Shown here: in pieces, positions 14,224-21,435 of the stretch | Numbering within the stretch: the stretch's first letter is position 1 | How the letters are laid out: each line of letters opens with the position of its first letter | Virus record (IMG/VR): IMGVR_UViG_3300049846_000182 | Span: 1-28,331 of that record | DNA: 28,331 nt | Strand: one strand, 5' to 3' | DNA from: a virus | Position numbers and translations under genes: made by a program | Notes under the pieces: model-generated | Databases searched by the model: none | Told to the model about the DNA's origin: nothing | The model's input: only the letters and a program-made list of their open reading frames with translations

Positions 14224-14991
14224 TCAGCTCTTGCTGAAGTCGAAAGTGGGAGTACCGGCGGGACGGAAGGCGATTTCCACGGTCTGAGCATCGTCAGGGT
14301 TGACGGTCAGACTTGCAGAAGTCAATACAGCCTCAAACTCAACGCTACGGCTAAGAGTGGAGCTAACATTGCCACCACTTAGCACACGATCGATATACAG
14401 TTTGAACGATGCACCAGTCTGCTGCCGCTGGATTACGTCTTGGATCATGCGGTTGGACAGATTGGTATCATCATCAGTCGTATAAACCGTGCAGCTGCCT
14501 TGACCATCAGCAAAGCCAGTGATGTATCTACGGAATGGTGCATATTGACCAAGTGATTGACCGATGGTAGTTACATCAATCTCTTCACGAGTCATTTCAA
14601 ATGACCACTCGCGTACATCACCAACTGCCGCATACGATGCGTATGCAACTTGGAATGCGTTAGGGGTAACCGCAGTACCGTCGTCTGTGATCGCAACGGT
14701 AGAACCGCCAAGCGTTGCAGAAATTTGCATTACGCCAGTCGAAGCTGTATAGCCAATGACGTAATAAGTTGTCGCAGCACTGATACCAGCAGGCAGAGTG
14801 CCAGTACCAGCAGCGCCAGTTTCAGTGTTGACGACGCTAAATACCACAGGATCGCCAACCTTGAAATTGAGGTAGGTCGCAACTGTGATCTCATCATTCG
14901 CCACAGACACATTGGCTTCACCAAATGTGCCCTTGGTGCCAGCAGGCTTGTAGTAGAGAGCGCCGGACGTACCGGACAGAACAGTAGCCAT
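14224..14991 (-). CDS. Major tail tube protein
   Basis: A 255-aa protein. The start (MATVLSGTSGALYYKPAGTK) and the later segments (WSFEMTREEIDVTTIGQSLG, FADGQGSCTVYTTDD, FKLYIDRVLSGGN) have the look of phage major tail proteins that stack as hexameric rings. Residues about 25-110 form an inserted Ser/Thr/Gly-rich beta region that may be an exposed domain. The gene is between tail terminator and chaperones and is followed by a strong terminator, as expected for a highly expressed tube subunit. Confidence 0.82.
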   Translation of the reverse strand: MATVLSGTSGALYYKPAGTKGTFGEANVSVANDEITVATYLNFKVGDPVVFSVVNTETGAAGTGTLPAGISAATTYYVIGYTASTGVMQISATLGGSTVAITDDGTAVTPNAFQVAYASYAAVGDVREWSFEMTREEIDVTTIGQSLGQYAPFRRYITGFADGQGSCTVYTTDDDTNLSNRMIQDVIQRQQTGASFKLYIDRVLSGGNVSSTLSRSVEFEAVLTSASLTVNPDDAQTVEIAFRPAGTPTFDFSKS

Positions 14992-15020
14992 GTTGTGAAC
15001 GGTAGGTGGCTAAACCAAGT

Positions 15021-15452
15021 CTAGCTTTGCTCGTAAGCCTCAAAAGTTATGGACACTTGAGCTTGGTAAAACCCTTCCGGTGCAGCAGGTTCAATGATGC
15101 GTGGTCCCGAAGCTGCATCAAACTTGATATTTTGCAGCTGCAAACGCGAGAAGAGATCGATACAGCGTTGTGCGATGGTTAGCGCAGCGCCTACTCCCTG
15201 CCCTCGTGGGCAGAAGATATTGAACGACAAAGTACCATTTCTGCGGTCGTAGCCTTCGTCAGTGCCACGAGTAGCTGAGGTCAGGATCGTCAGGTAAGCA
15301 GAATCACCCCAAACGATGTTCGTTTGAACCCAGCTTGCATTATTTGGTGGCGTAAACGGAACATTTTGATATGCGACTTGCAGTGCTGGCGAAGCAGCAA
15401 ACTCTGTTGCTATCCGTCCTTCGATAGCAGCACGGATGGTATTAAGGCTCAT
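15021..15452 (-). CDS. Tail terminator protein (gpU-like)
   Basis: A 143-aa protein. The N-terminal helix (MSLNTIRAAIEGRIATEFAA) followed by strands with a GTLSFNIFCPRGQG segment and a C-terminal beta strand (GFYQAQVSITFEAYE) match the DUF4128/gpU-like group that caps the tail tube. The position immediately upstream of the major tail protein is the classical one. It overlaps the HK97 gp10-like gene by 4 nt. Confidence 0.75.
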   Translation of the reverse strand: MSLNTIRAAIEGRIATEFAASPALQVAYQNVPFTPPNNASWVQTNIVWGDSAYLTILTSATRGTDEGYDRRNGTLSFNIFCPRGQGVGAALTIAQRCIDLFSRLQLQNIKFDAASGPRIIEPAAPEGFYQAQVSITFEAYEQS

Positions 15453-15850
15453 GATTCCCTCCCAATGCGGTCAGCTTGTGCATTAACCCAAGTCTGCATA
15501 TTCTTGGCAACACCATCAACCCATCCAGATGGTGCCTGTTTACTCCAATCAGTAGCAAGTGGATCGGCATACGGCAGATTGTTATGGATGCTGTAAATAT
15601 TTCCAGCCTTCTCGCTACCAAGCGAATAATTTACTGCACGCGCTGGGGTTAGTGAATAAGTGCCAGGCGGCTGTCCTTGAAATGGTGCAGCGTTTTGTCC
15701 GATTGCCCAGCTAGCACGGAATCTTCCTGTATCAACAGGGCTTTCTTGCTTTAGGCGTGAATCAGTTTCAAGCACTGAAACTCGTAGCAGTTTTTCAAAC
15801 TGCTCTTGCGTGTATTTACCAATATCCTCAAATTTGATAACGCGTGCCAT
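15449..15850 (-). CDS. HK97 gp10-like tail completion protein
   Basis: A 133-aa protein. The motif SPVDTGRFRASWAIG near residue 37-51, after an N-terminal helix (TQEQFEKLLRVSVLETDSRL), is the signature of HK97 gp10-like proteins, which act at the head-tail join. A later NNLPYADPL segment also fits. It lies in the neck cluster between an adaptor and the tail terminator. Confidence 0.85.
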   Translation of the reverse strand: MARVIKFEDIGKYTQEQFEKLLRVSVLETDSRLKQESPVDTGRFRASWAIGQNAAPFQGQPPGTYSLTPARAVNYSLGSEKAGNIYSIHNNLPYADPLATDWSKQAPSGWVDGVAKNMQTWVNAQADRIGRES

Positions 15851-15851
15851 A

Positions 15852-16208
15852 TTATTCTCTCAAGAAGATTTCAAATACAATCGCGGTATTATCCTGCTCA
15901 ATCTTTGTTACTTGCACAATCTGCATAATACGACTAGCAACAGTAACTTGATCTGAAACAGCGGGCTCGAAACTAAGGTCAGCAGCAGCAATCGTCAGCT
16001 TCTTGTCTGTTCCTTTAACGAGGTCGTTGATCTCACGTTCGTTCACATCCTCCAGCACACCACGTACGGTGGTCGTAGCAACAGTTGGCGCAGCAGCTCC
16101 CGTGTTCGTGTTGTAAGCGCCAGTTGTCACCCTGCGAAATGTCACCTCGCCGCCGAACTTCAGCATCAGCTTGCTGGCAACTTTCCGTAGCGAGGATGCA
16201 AGTGCCAT
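15852..16208 (-). CDS. Head-tail adaptor/stopper protein
   Basis: A 118-aa beta-barrel-like protein (LMLKFGGEVTFRRVTTG, then TVRGVLEDVNEREINDLVKG, ending IMQIVQVTKI). The composition and position match small head-closure proteins (SPP1 gp16 / HK97-type stopper). It ends 1 nt before the gp10-like start and its start codon overlaps the stop of the small paralogue upstream by 1 nt. Confidence 0.7.
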   Translation of the reverse strand: MALASSLRKVASKLMLKFGGEVTFRRVTTGAYNTNTGAAAPTVATTTVRGVLEDVNEREINDLVKGTDKKLTIAAADLSFEPAVSDQVTVASRIMQIVQVTKIEQDNTAIVFEIFLRE

Positions 16209-16456
16209 CAGAGTTTGTAGGCGATACAGTGTCCACTTTGTAGTTCAATACTTGTGAATACACCGTAGATGATGGTGCCAGTATCAAACTGATGTCCAAC
16301 CAGTGTTACACCAGTCCAGTTTTGTGTAGTGATTGCTGAGATTTGAGAATTGCTCGTAAAATGCAATGCGCAAAATCTCCCACTGGCAGGAGTACCATTC
16401 GTTACAAATGCTGCGCCTTTCGCGTAGTCAATTCCGTAGACAGCTGAGTAGCTCAT
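16208..16456 (-). CDS. Small beta protein, tandem paralogue A
   Basis: An 82-aa protein (ATG 16456; a TTG two codons earlier is possible). The second half (TTQNWTGVTLVGHQFDTGTI, then IYGVFTSIELQSGHCIAYKL) aligns by eye with the neighbouring 78-aa protein, down to the final IAYK(L/I). A single beta sandwich is likely. The function is unknown. Because it lies between neck genes, it could be a virion decoration or head-fibre subunit. Confidence 0.65.
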   Translation of the reverse strand: MSYSAVYGIDYAKGAAFVTNGTPASGRFCALHFTSNSQISAITTQNWTGVTLVGHQFDTGTIIYGVFTSIELQSGHCIAYKL

Positions 16457-16458
16457 GA

Positions 16459-16695
16459 TCAAATCTTGTAAGCAATAATCTTGCCTGAAGCCAGCGTCAC
16501 GCTAGTAAAGACGCCTTCGATCTCATCGCCCTTGCCAAGCGGCACAGATGTAAAGGTATTTCCGCTTGCATTTTGCACAGTTGCAGTGCTAATCACCGCA
16601 TCTGCCAACGCATACAGCTTCCAGAAGCGACCAGTATGAGCGGCAGTGTCGCTGATATATTCAAAGCCAATGTTGTAGGAGTCGTTGTCAGCCAT
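16459..16695 (-). CDS. Small beta protein, tandem paralogue B
   Basis: A 78-aa protein (ATG 16695, starting MADNDSYNIGFEYI). The segments TGRFWKLYALADAVIST and EGVFTSVTLASGKIIAYKI match the next gene's SGRFCALHFTSNSQIS and YGVFTSIELQSGHCIAYKL. The two genes are therefore a tandem duplication. It starts 2 nt after the upstream neck gene and ends 2 nt before its paralogue. Small proteins of this type are seen as head decoration or fibres, but here that is inference. Confidence 0.68.
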   Translation of the reverse strand: MADNDSYNIGFEYISDTAAHTGRFWKLYALADAVISTATVQNASGNTFTSVPLGKGDEIEGVFTSVTLASGKIIAYKI

Positions 16696-16697
16696 GT

Positions 16698-17264
16698 TCA
16701 ACTCCGTTTGATGGAAAAGTTACCTGGTCCACTAATTCTAAGCCCAGTCAGATACCGCTCAAAGATTGGCGGTACACGATCAGCTCCGGTAGCCATGCTG
16801 CTAGCACCGGAGGTTGTAACGCTAAGGCTGCCGATAGTAACGGAGCGATAATCTTCCAGCCCGCTCAGCGAGAGACCGTCTTTGTTGTTGTTCAGGTAAA
16901 CCGCCAGTACCGCCTGTGCGTACTGGATCTGAGTTGGAATCTCAGTGTCGGTGAAATAATCAGTGGTGATGCGGAACGGGAAGCCTACGGCGTAGGTGTT
17001 GATATAGGTATCAGGCTTCCGCACACCTGTTCGTGGCCACTGCAGCGCTTGCGTGTCAGTTGCTCTGGCACCTAGAAAACGCTCACGGTCAAGGCGCTGT
17101 GCAGCAGATACCAGCGCACGATTCTTTTGATCAGTGGTGGCGGTGCCCCATGCCACCATGTCATCATCTTCTACAAACCCATCAATAAGGATTTGCGCTG
17201 CCGCTAGCGTCTGGTAGCTGTTGGCGTTTGCGCCCCCTACCGTTGCGTCGATTGTTACTGCCAT
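16698..17264 (-). CDS. Head-tail adaptor protein (DnaT-like/gp6-like)
   Basis: A 188-aa protein. It opens MAVTIDATVGGANANSYQTL and has helical segments rich in aromatics (QKNRALVSAAQRLDRERFLG, ALQWPRTGV). This matches the group often named putative DnaT-like ssDNA-binding protein in phage genomes, now regarded as a neck adaptor that sits on the portal. The WPRTGV motif is typical. The position right after capsid and decoration genes fits the adaptor role better than DNA replication. Confidence 0.8.
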   Translation of the reverse strand: MAVTIDATVGGANANSYQTLAAAQILIDGFVEDDDMVAWGTATTDQKNRALVSAAQRLDRERFLGARATDTQALQWPRTGVRKPDTYINTYAVGFPFRITTDYFTDTEIPTQIQYAQAVLAVYLNNNKDGLSLSGLEDYRSVTIGSLSVTTSGASSMATGADRVPPIFERYLTGLRISGPGNFSIKRS

Positions 17265-17379
17265 CGGTAGGATCCGAGGTTAGTTCAAGTTTAGGAGTGG
17301 GCTCCGCAATAGGAAAAGAGGCTGCCTCCTGAGAAGCAGCCTCACGTTCCTGGCGTCGCCTGAAGGCGAACAATCCCAT
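17182..17379 (-). CDS. Small basic/acidic tail protein, unknown
   Basis: A 65-aa frame starting ATG 17379 (MGLFAFRRRQEREAAS) and ending with an Arg-rich stretch (NNRRNGRGRKRQ) plus a short tail. The function is unknown. The start is 4 nt after the stop of the decoration gene, and its last 83 nt overlap the adaptor start in another frame. The 118-bp gap it fills would otherwise be empty, and similar MGLF-type peptides with Arg-rich ends are familiar from cyanobacterial phages. Translation before Met at 17379 would run into the decoration gene and is not supported. Confidence 0.5.
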   Translation of the reverse strand: MGLFAFRRRQEREAASQEAASFPIAEPTPKLELTSDPTDGSNNRRNGRGRKRQQLPDASGSANPY

Positions 17380-17383
17380 CAGA

Positions 17384-17791
17384 TCACTTGCGGTAAACAG
17401 TGAAGGCAGGAGTGCCCACTGCAGTGCAAACGAACACATAGGTGGCGCTGGTAGCAGCAGCCACGGTCGCCATGCCAGATACACCGCCGAGTGTGATGCC
17501 AGAGGCAGCAGCAGTCAGGGTAATGGCATGAGTGGCAGCAGCCACGTTGACCACGGTCAGCTCGAAGCTAGTGCCGATCTCAAGGGGACCACCGAAGTAG
17601 GTCTTGAGCTGAGCGCCAGTAGGAGTGGTCAGAGCACGACCCGCAGAAGGGGTCATGGTGACGATACCGCCAACGGTTTCAGCGGCAGTCAAAGTGGTGG
17701 CTTCATCAGCCGCCGCTTTAACAGAACGCTTGGTAGCAGTGACTTCAAGGACTGCGAGGTCGGAAGTCAGCTCAAAGATGGAAGAAGGCAT
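17384..17791 (-). CDS. Putative capsid decoration protein
   Basis: A 135-aa protein starting MPSSIFELTSDLAVLEVTAT at ATG 17791-17789, with GAGGA well placed upstream; the longer frame from 17830 would overlap the capsid gene. It is Ala/Thr/Gly-rich and beta-prone (THAITLTAAASGITLGG, AATSATYVFVCTAVG), like stabilising proteins that bind the capsid surface. The gene follows the major capsid gene by 10 nt, the usual site for decoration proteins. The family is not recognised. Confidence 0.6.
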   Translation of the reverse strand: MPSSIFELTSDLAVLEVTATKRSVKAAADEATTLTAAETVGGIVTMTPSAGRALTTPTGAQLKTYFGGPLEIGTSFELTVVNVAAATHAITLTAAASGITLGGVSGMATVAAATSATYVFVCTAVGTPAFTVYRK

Positions 17792-17801
17792 GATCAGTTC
17801 C

Positions 17802-18830
17802 TCAATCCATGTTCGAGACGTTGGTCGCACGCACGATGCCGATGTTCTTCAGCTCGTACACCTTCGACCAGTTGCCCACGGTCTCAAGCTGAGCGCGGGT
17901 CGGGTTCACCGTGGTAACGCCCCACTTAGCACCAACGGGGTGGTAGCAGTAGTGGAGGTCAATCGACATGGCATCGCTCTTGGCGAGGATGTCACGGTCG
18001 GTTTCAGTTTGCATAGCAAGCTGTTCGCCGCTAGCAACAGCACCTTGAGTAAAGAAGAAAGTGCCGTACTCAGTGGTGCTACCAGAACCGGCAGTGGGCA
18101 CATCATCCGAGACGATTACGCGAAGACCCATATAGGTCGGCACGCTTACTTCTCCGCCATAAGCAGCAACCATCGAACCACCGGATTGGGTGGTCGAAGT
18201 GCCACGAGCTTCAGCAGTGCTCACATAGTCGATAGCGCGACGCTCAACCAGGTCGTAGTAGACCTTGGAGTGCATAGCAACCGCAGTCAGCTTGTCACCC
18301 TGATCGCCAAGAAGGGCGCGGGCTTCAGCAACGTGGCGGGGGCTGAGAGTGGTGGGGGTATCAGCAGAAGCCGAATCGATGCAGAGATCGAAGAAGGCAG
18401 AGCTGCTGGTGTTGGTGTTCAGGCTACCGAACACGCCCTGCAGGCAAGACAGCAGATCCTTTTGACGCTGGTTAGCGATGTAATCAGCGATCTTGGCGCC
18501 GATGGCAGCCATAGGATCAGAACCGGCAGCGAGGGCAGCCAGGTCACGAGCCTCGAAGGCACGACCACGGTGCAGGATCACGCCGATCTGCTTATCAGCC
18601 TGGATCTTGCCAGGGGTGAGGCTGCCGCTATCAGTCAGCACCTCGAAATCGCCGGAAAGGTTAGCTTTCCAGAAGGGAACGTTGATGAAATCACCGCCCT
18701 CGGTGGCATTCAGCTCCGCCAGAGGCTGCACCACACCGCTAGCCAGGAAGGCATCACGCTGAGTGGTTTGCTCAATGACGTAAGGCGTAAATACCTCGGG
18801 GATGATGATGTCAGAGCGAAGAGTCGCCAT
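17802..18830 (-). CDS. Major capsid protein
   Basis: A 342-aa shell subunit. It opens MATLRSDIIIPEVFTPYV and carries GVVQPLAELNATEGGDFINV, HRGRAFEARDLAALAAGSDP, DYIANQRQKDLLSCLQG and later YMGLRVIVSDDVP, with FFFTQGAVA near residue 265, all consistent with an HK97-fold coat protein of the kind common in cyanobacterial and marine siphoviruses. It has its own good ribosome-binding site (GAGGACTTGTC before ATG) and lies directly after the scaffold gene. No protease gene was found nearby, and assembly with a separate scaffold is consistent with that. Confidence 0.88.
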   Translation of the reverse strand: MATLRSDIIIPEVFTPYVIEQTTQRDAFLASGVVQPLAELNATEGGDFINVPFWKANLSGDFEVLTDSGSLTPGKIQADKQIGVILHRGRAFEARDLAALAAGSDPMAAIGAKIADYIANQRQKDLLSCLQGVFGSLNTNTSSSAFFDLCIDSASADTPTTLSPRHVAEARALLGDQGDKLTAVAMHSKVYYDLVERRAIDYVSTAEARGTSTTQSGGSMVAAYGGEVSVPTYMGLRVIVSDDVPTAGSGSTTEYGTFFFTQGAVASGEQLAMQTETDRDILAKSDAMSIDLHYCYHPVGAKWGVTTVNPTRAQLETVGNWSKVYELKNIGIVRATNVSNMD

Positions 18831-18902
18831 GACAAGTCCTCAAGATTGGTTTACGGTGTCGGGCGCAGCCCTAAATACCAGCGCAGCCGGTTACGTTAAA
18901 GT

Positions 18903-19580
18903 TTAACGTCCTGCTGCTGCTTTCAATCTGTCATAAAGATCGCGGTCAGTGCGGAAGAGACGCGATTGTTCAGTCAGGTTGAAAGATTCAGGCGCAAAGG
19001 GGTTTTTGATGCCTGCTGGGATTTCGCCGCTGCTGCGCCCTGTAGGTGCTCCGCTGCCTTGTGGCTTGGGTTGCTTTTGCATCCAGGCTGGCAGGCTTTG
19101 CTTCGCCCACTCGCTAACGGGTGTGCGCTGGTAGCCATCGACAACTACGACCGTGCCATCAGCTTCCCGCTCGATTTGATCAGCGTTCAGCTTGGTTTTG
19201 AGCACCAAGTCAGGATCGTGAACGATGTCGGCTAAAGCGCTGACTGCTGGCGTGAGCAGTTCAAGTTCCCGCACTCGGGACTCAAGCTCTGCAATGCGCT
19301 GGTCCTTTTGCGCCGTCGCCTCACGGAACTGCTGCTCCAAAGCCTGCCGAGCTTCGGTGTATTTTCCTTGAGATTCAAGTTCTGCCTGTTCAGCGCGGCG
19401 CTTGAACTCCAGCAATTCGTCCAGATCAACGCCATCGGGCACAGTCGGTGCTTTCTTGGCAGAGCGAAGCTCAGCGATCAGTTCTTTGTTCTTGCGTTCG
19501 AGGGCTTCAACGCTGCGCTGCAACGCATCAGCATCAACCGTAGAAGCCGCAGGCTCTTGGTTGGTTTGCTCTTCAGACAT
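18903..19580 (-). CDS. Capsid scaffolding protein
   Basis: A 225-aa protein. Residues 18-115 form a long charged coiled coil (LQRSVEALERKNKELIAELR, RIAELESRVRELELL). The middle is hydrophobic helical (TPAVSALADIVHDPDLVLK), and the end is Pro/Gly-rich with a helical tail (DLYDRLKAAAGR). Length, coiled-coil content and position immediately before the major capsid gene are typical of phage scaffolds. Confidence 0.82.
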   Translation of the reverse strand: MSEEQTNQEPAASTVDADALQRSVEALERKNKELIAELRSAKKAPTVPDGVDLDELLEFKRRAEQAELESQGKYTEARQALEQQFREATAQKDQRIAELESRVRELELLTPAVSALADIVHDPDLVLKTKLNADQIEREADGTVVVVDGYQRTPVSEWAKQSLPAWMQKQPKPQGSGAPTGRSSGEIPAGIKNPFAPESFNLTEQSRLFRTDRDLYDRLKAAAGR

Positions 19581-19584
19581 GAAT

Positions 19585-19618
19585 AACCCGCAGGGTTAAG
19601 TACAACCGGTACTATAAG
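19585..19618 (+). promoter_or_regulatory. Putative promoter/operator between divergent genes
   Basis: This 41-bp space separates the scaffold start (-) from the gene at 19622 (+). It holds a perfect inverted repeat AACCCGCAGGGTT (19585-19597), a second repeat GTAC-N5-GTAC (19600-19612) and a -10-like TATAAG (19613-19618) only 3 nt from the ATG at 19622. The -35 is not evident. If the -10 is used, the mRNA would have almost no leader. Confidence 0.35.
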
Positions 19619-19621
19619 CGT

Positions 19622-19864
19622 ATGGAAATCCTTTTAGACAACGATCACGGTATTACGCTGCGTGAGCTACGCAAAATCATTAGCCGTATACCTGAGATCG
19701 ACGAAGACGGCAACGAGGTAAGGCTTTTTATCGTTAGCGGCAACCTGCATACGTCACCATTAAAAATCGCCGCCTTGGACGAAGACGGCGATCTGGTACT
19801 GGTTTCTGACTTTTGGCAGGCTGTAATGGAAGACCTAGAAAGCTGGGATGACTTTATAGGTTAA
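19622..19864 (+). CDS. Small acidic protein, lone + strand gene in the head module
   Basis: An 80-aa acidic protein (helix ITLRELRKIISRIPEIDEDG, strands VRLFIVSGNLHTSPLKIAAL, ending DFWQAVMEDLESWDDFIG). The fold looks complete, but the family is not recognised. It is the only long + strand gene between scaffold and the basic protein at 19865-20383, and its stop abuts that gene's stop exactly (19864/19865). A gene with its own orientation and probable promoter inside a late operon is often a moron, expressed independently. Confidence 0.68.
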   Translation: MEILLDNDHGITLRELRKIISRIPEIDEDGNEVRLFIVSGNLHTSPLKIAALDEDGDLVLVSDFWQAVMEDLESWDDFIG

Positions 19865-20383
19865 TCAGCGTCCGCGCTTCTTGATCATCGTGTTCAAGCT
19901 GCGCTTTGCTCCTGCAGCAGCACGGTTTTCTGCAGCAGAGCGGAACGGTGATCTCTTGCGTGCTTTACCGCTCAGCTCTTTGAACTTGGCTTTTGCTGCA
20001 CTGGCAGGAGCCTTGCCCATCTTTGCAGTTGGCTTACCGCGAGCGCCAGCCTTGGATCGAGCGCGTGCCTGTGCTTTAACAGAACGTTTCGTAGCAGCCT
20101 TTTGACCGCCAGTCATTTTGCCGCCCTTGCCAACAGTAAAGGCAGTGCCTTGACCGCGAGTTCCGCCGGTAGTACGAAGACCACCAGCGCGTTGCTGAGC
20201 GCCTTTTTGACCGCTAAAGCCTTTTGCTTTAACGCGAGAACCGATGGCAGTAGTGCCTTTTTCTTTCAGTTCAGCTGCTCGCGCGGTATTTTTTGCCCTG
20301 GTTGAAGTGCCTTTGCTTTTACCGCCGCCGCCTCCAGTGCCAGAGAAGCGCCCCATGGAGTCGCGCTTGTACGAACGTGCCAT
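19865..20383 (-). CDS. Highly basic Lys/Arg/Gly/Ala-rich protein
   Basis: A 172-aa protein of very high positive charge and low complexity (GTGGGGGKSKGTSTRAKNTA, KRSVKAQARARSKAG, ending MIKKRGR). It resembles histone H1-like or protamine-like chains and should bind nucleic acid. Together with the scaffold and head genes, a role inside the capsid (DNA condensation or packaging) is plausible. No enzyme motif is seen. Its Ala/Lys/Arg bias is unlike that of its neighbours. Confidence 0.72.
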   Translation of the reverse strand: MARSYKRDSMGRFSGTGGGGGKSKGTSTRAKNTARAAELKEKGTTAIGSRVKAKGFSGQKGAQQRAGGLRTTGGTRGQGTAFTVGKGGKMTGGQKAATKRSVKAQARARSKAGARGKPTAKMGKAPASAAKAKFKELSGKARKRSPFRSAAENRAAAGAKRSLNTMIKKRGR

Positions 20384-20421
20384 AGTCAGAACCGGAATGT
20401 CCTATGACAAGTCTAAAAGGC

Positions 20422-20694
20422 TTACCATTTCTCCTTTGCTGCCCACCATGCGGCGGACATCTTGCCCTTGGCGATATTTTTAGCGTGACGAGCCTTAAAA
20501 GATGCGCGGCGTGCTTTTGCTGCGTCTGATTCGCCTTGTTTTGGCGGGCTACCGCTAACACCCTGCTGACCGAAGCGGATCAGTTTTACCTTATCGCCCT
20601 CCTTAGCGAGCACTGCGTGAGATTTGTTCGGATGATTTGGTGTGCGCTTCGGTTTGTTGTAGCCCTCGAAGCGTTCGCCACGGTATTCAATCAT
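20422..20694 (-). CDS. Conserved small phage protein (DUF6321-like)
   Basis: A 90-aa protein (YRGERFEGYNKPKRTPNHPN, KLIRFGQQGVSGSPPK, FKARHAKNIAKGKMSAAWWA). I recognise this as a small, widespread phage family of unknown function, recorded as DUF6321. It is basic, with conserved RFGQQGVSGSP and KGKMSAA. In other phages it is found near the head genes, as here. It could be an internal virion protein. The start overlaps the preceding gene by 8 nt. Confidence 0.8.
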   Translation of the reverse strand: MIEYRGERFEGYNKPKRTPNHPNKSHAVLAKEGDKVKLIRFGQQGVSGSPPKQGESDAAKARRASFKARHAKNIAKGKMSAAWWAAKEKW

Positions 20695-20863
20695 CGTCGT
20701 CGTCCTCTGTGCAGGTAATAACCTCGATGCCTTCTGCCAGTCTGCCCATCAACGCGCCTAATACCTGAGGATCAGCAGGACACGGGAAGACAAAACGTCC
20801 CTCGATGATGCCATCGGTGCATTTGAGGTAAGTGCAGTTGCCTTCCCAGATCCTGCCTTTCAT
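20687..20863 (-). CDS. Small protein with a poly-Asp end
   Basis: A 58-aa protein (ATG 20863; MKGRIWEGNCTYLKC and onward) that ends TEDDDDD before TGA 20689-20687. Three or four Cys (C10, C15, C28, C51) are spread through a small fold. It overlaps its upstream neighbour by 4 nt (ATGA) and its downstream neighbour by 8 nt, so a translated unit is well supported. The function is unknown. Confidence 0.65.
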   Translation of the reverse strand: MKGRIWEGNCTYLKCTDGIIEGRFVFPCPADPQVLGALMGRLAEGIEVITCTEDDDDD

Positions 20864-21090
20864 CGTTTTAGCGGCGCTTCCTTTAGTTCAGACCGCAGCT
20901 TCAGCACTTTGCCGCCGGTTGATTCGGATTTGATCTCAAGCACTGGATCACCAGGTTGAGCGATGCGTACTACCTGCCCGCCAGATTGGGTGGTGATGGT
21001 GGCGCGTTTCTTGGCGACACCAGTCACAGTGCCGAAGGTGCGAGTGCCTTGGTATGTCCAGGCGACACGTGAGCCGATGCCGATTGCCAT
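20860..21090 (-). CDS. Small Tudor/SH3-like protein (DUF2945-like)
   Basis: A 76-aa protein (GSRVAWTYQGTRTFGTVTGV, later IAQPGDPVLEIKSEST and KVLKLRSELKEA). The order of beta strands and the VLKL(R)SELKE end match the DUF2945/hypervariable Tudor family. The role is unknown, and a nucleic-acid or peptide-binding SH3-like barrel is expected. It overlaps the genes on both sides by 1 and 4 nt. Confidence 0.72.
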   Translation of the reverse strand: MAIGIGSRVAWTYQGTRTFGTVTGVAKKRATITTQSGGQVVRIAQPGDPVLEIKSESTGGKVLKLRSELKEAPLKR

Positions 21091-21266
21091 TACTTCCGTT
21101 TGCGTGATTTGCCAGCTTCGCTTAGCGCGATAGCGATTGCCTGCTTACGGCTTTTGACTGTTGGTCCTTTTCCTGGTCCCGGTTTGCCGCTTTTTAACGC
21201 TCCTGCTTTGTACTCCCTCATTACTTTGCTGATCTTCTTGTCCGCCTTGGTTGGTTTCTTCGGCAT
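21090..21266 (-). CDS. Small Lys/Gly-rich phage protein (DUF6496-like)
   Basis: A 58-aa protein from ATG 21266 (MPKKPTKADKKISKVMREYK), continuing with SGKPGPGKGPTVKSRKQAIA and ending AGKSRKRK. It looks like the DUF6496 group of small basic phage proteins. The longer reading from 21404 is not supported, because its added N-terminus has no conserved pattern. It shares 122 nt with the overlapping gene at 21145-21435 in another frame. Confidence 0.7.
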   Translation of the reverse strand: MPKKPTKADKKISKVMREYKAGALKSGKPGPGKGPTVKSRKQAIAIALSEAGKSRKRK

Positions 21267-21435
21267 AACGCCAAGCCTCGACACCTGTAAGTAGTGTAGA
21301 GCCGTCAGCTGTAGCCCAGCCCTTGTCGGTATAAATCGCTGGCACCCACGCCTCACCCTGCAATGCTTCGACAGGATCAGAGGAAATGAAAAAGATCCCT
21401 TCATTACGGAAGTGTCTAAGTCCCGGCAGCTCCAT
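21145..21435 (-). CDS. Unknown protein overlapping the MuF end
   Basis: A 96-aa frame starting MELPGLRHFRNEGIFFISSD. The first 60 residues look like a real domain (PVEALQGEAWVPAIYTDKGW, TLLTGVEAWRYAEETNQ). The remaining 36 are polar and basic and are read across the DUF6496-like gene in another frame, so they may be a by-product of that overlap. The start lies 20 nt inside the MuF gene's 3' end. The function is not recognised. Confidence 0.55.
   Translation of the reverse strand: MELPGLRHFRNEGIFFISSDPVEALQGEAWVPAIYTDKGWATADGSTLLTGVEAWRYAEETNQGGQEDQQSNEGVQSRSVKKRQTGTRKRTNSQKP

Noticed and set aside
17380-17484. N-terminal extension (to 17484) of the 65-aa protein
   Set aside because: It is only a second frame of the decoration gene. 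The part after 17379 was kept.
17625-18899. 424-codon + strand ORF antisense to the major capsid gene
   Set aside because: It is in the same mirrored register as the intein/endonuclease pair, so long antisense frames can arise by codon bias here. It has no recognisable domain, it reads as a mirror of the capsid codons, and it spans gene boundaries. This is also why openness alone was not used as evidence for the endonuclease.
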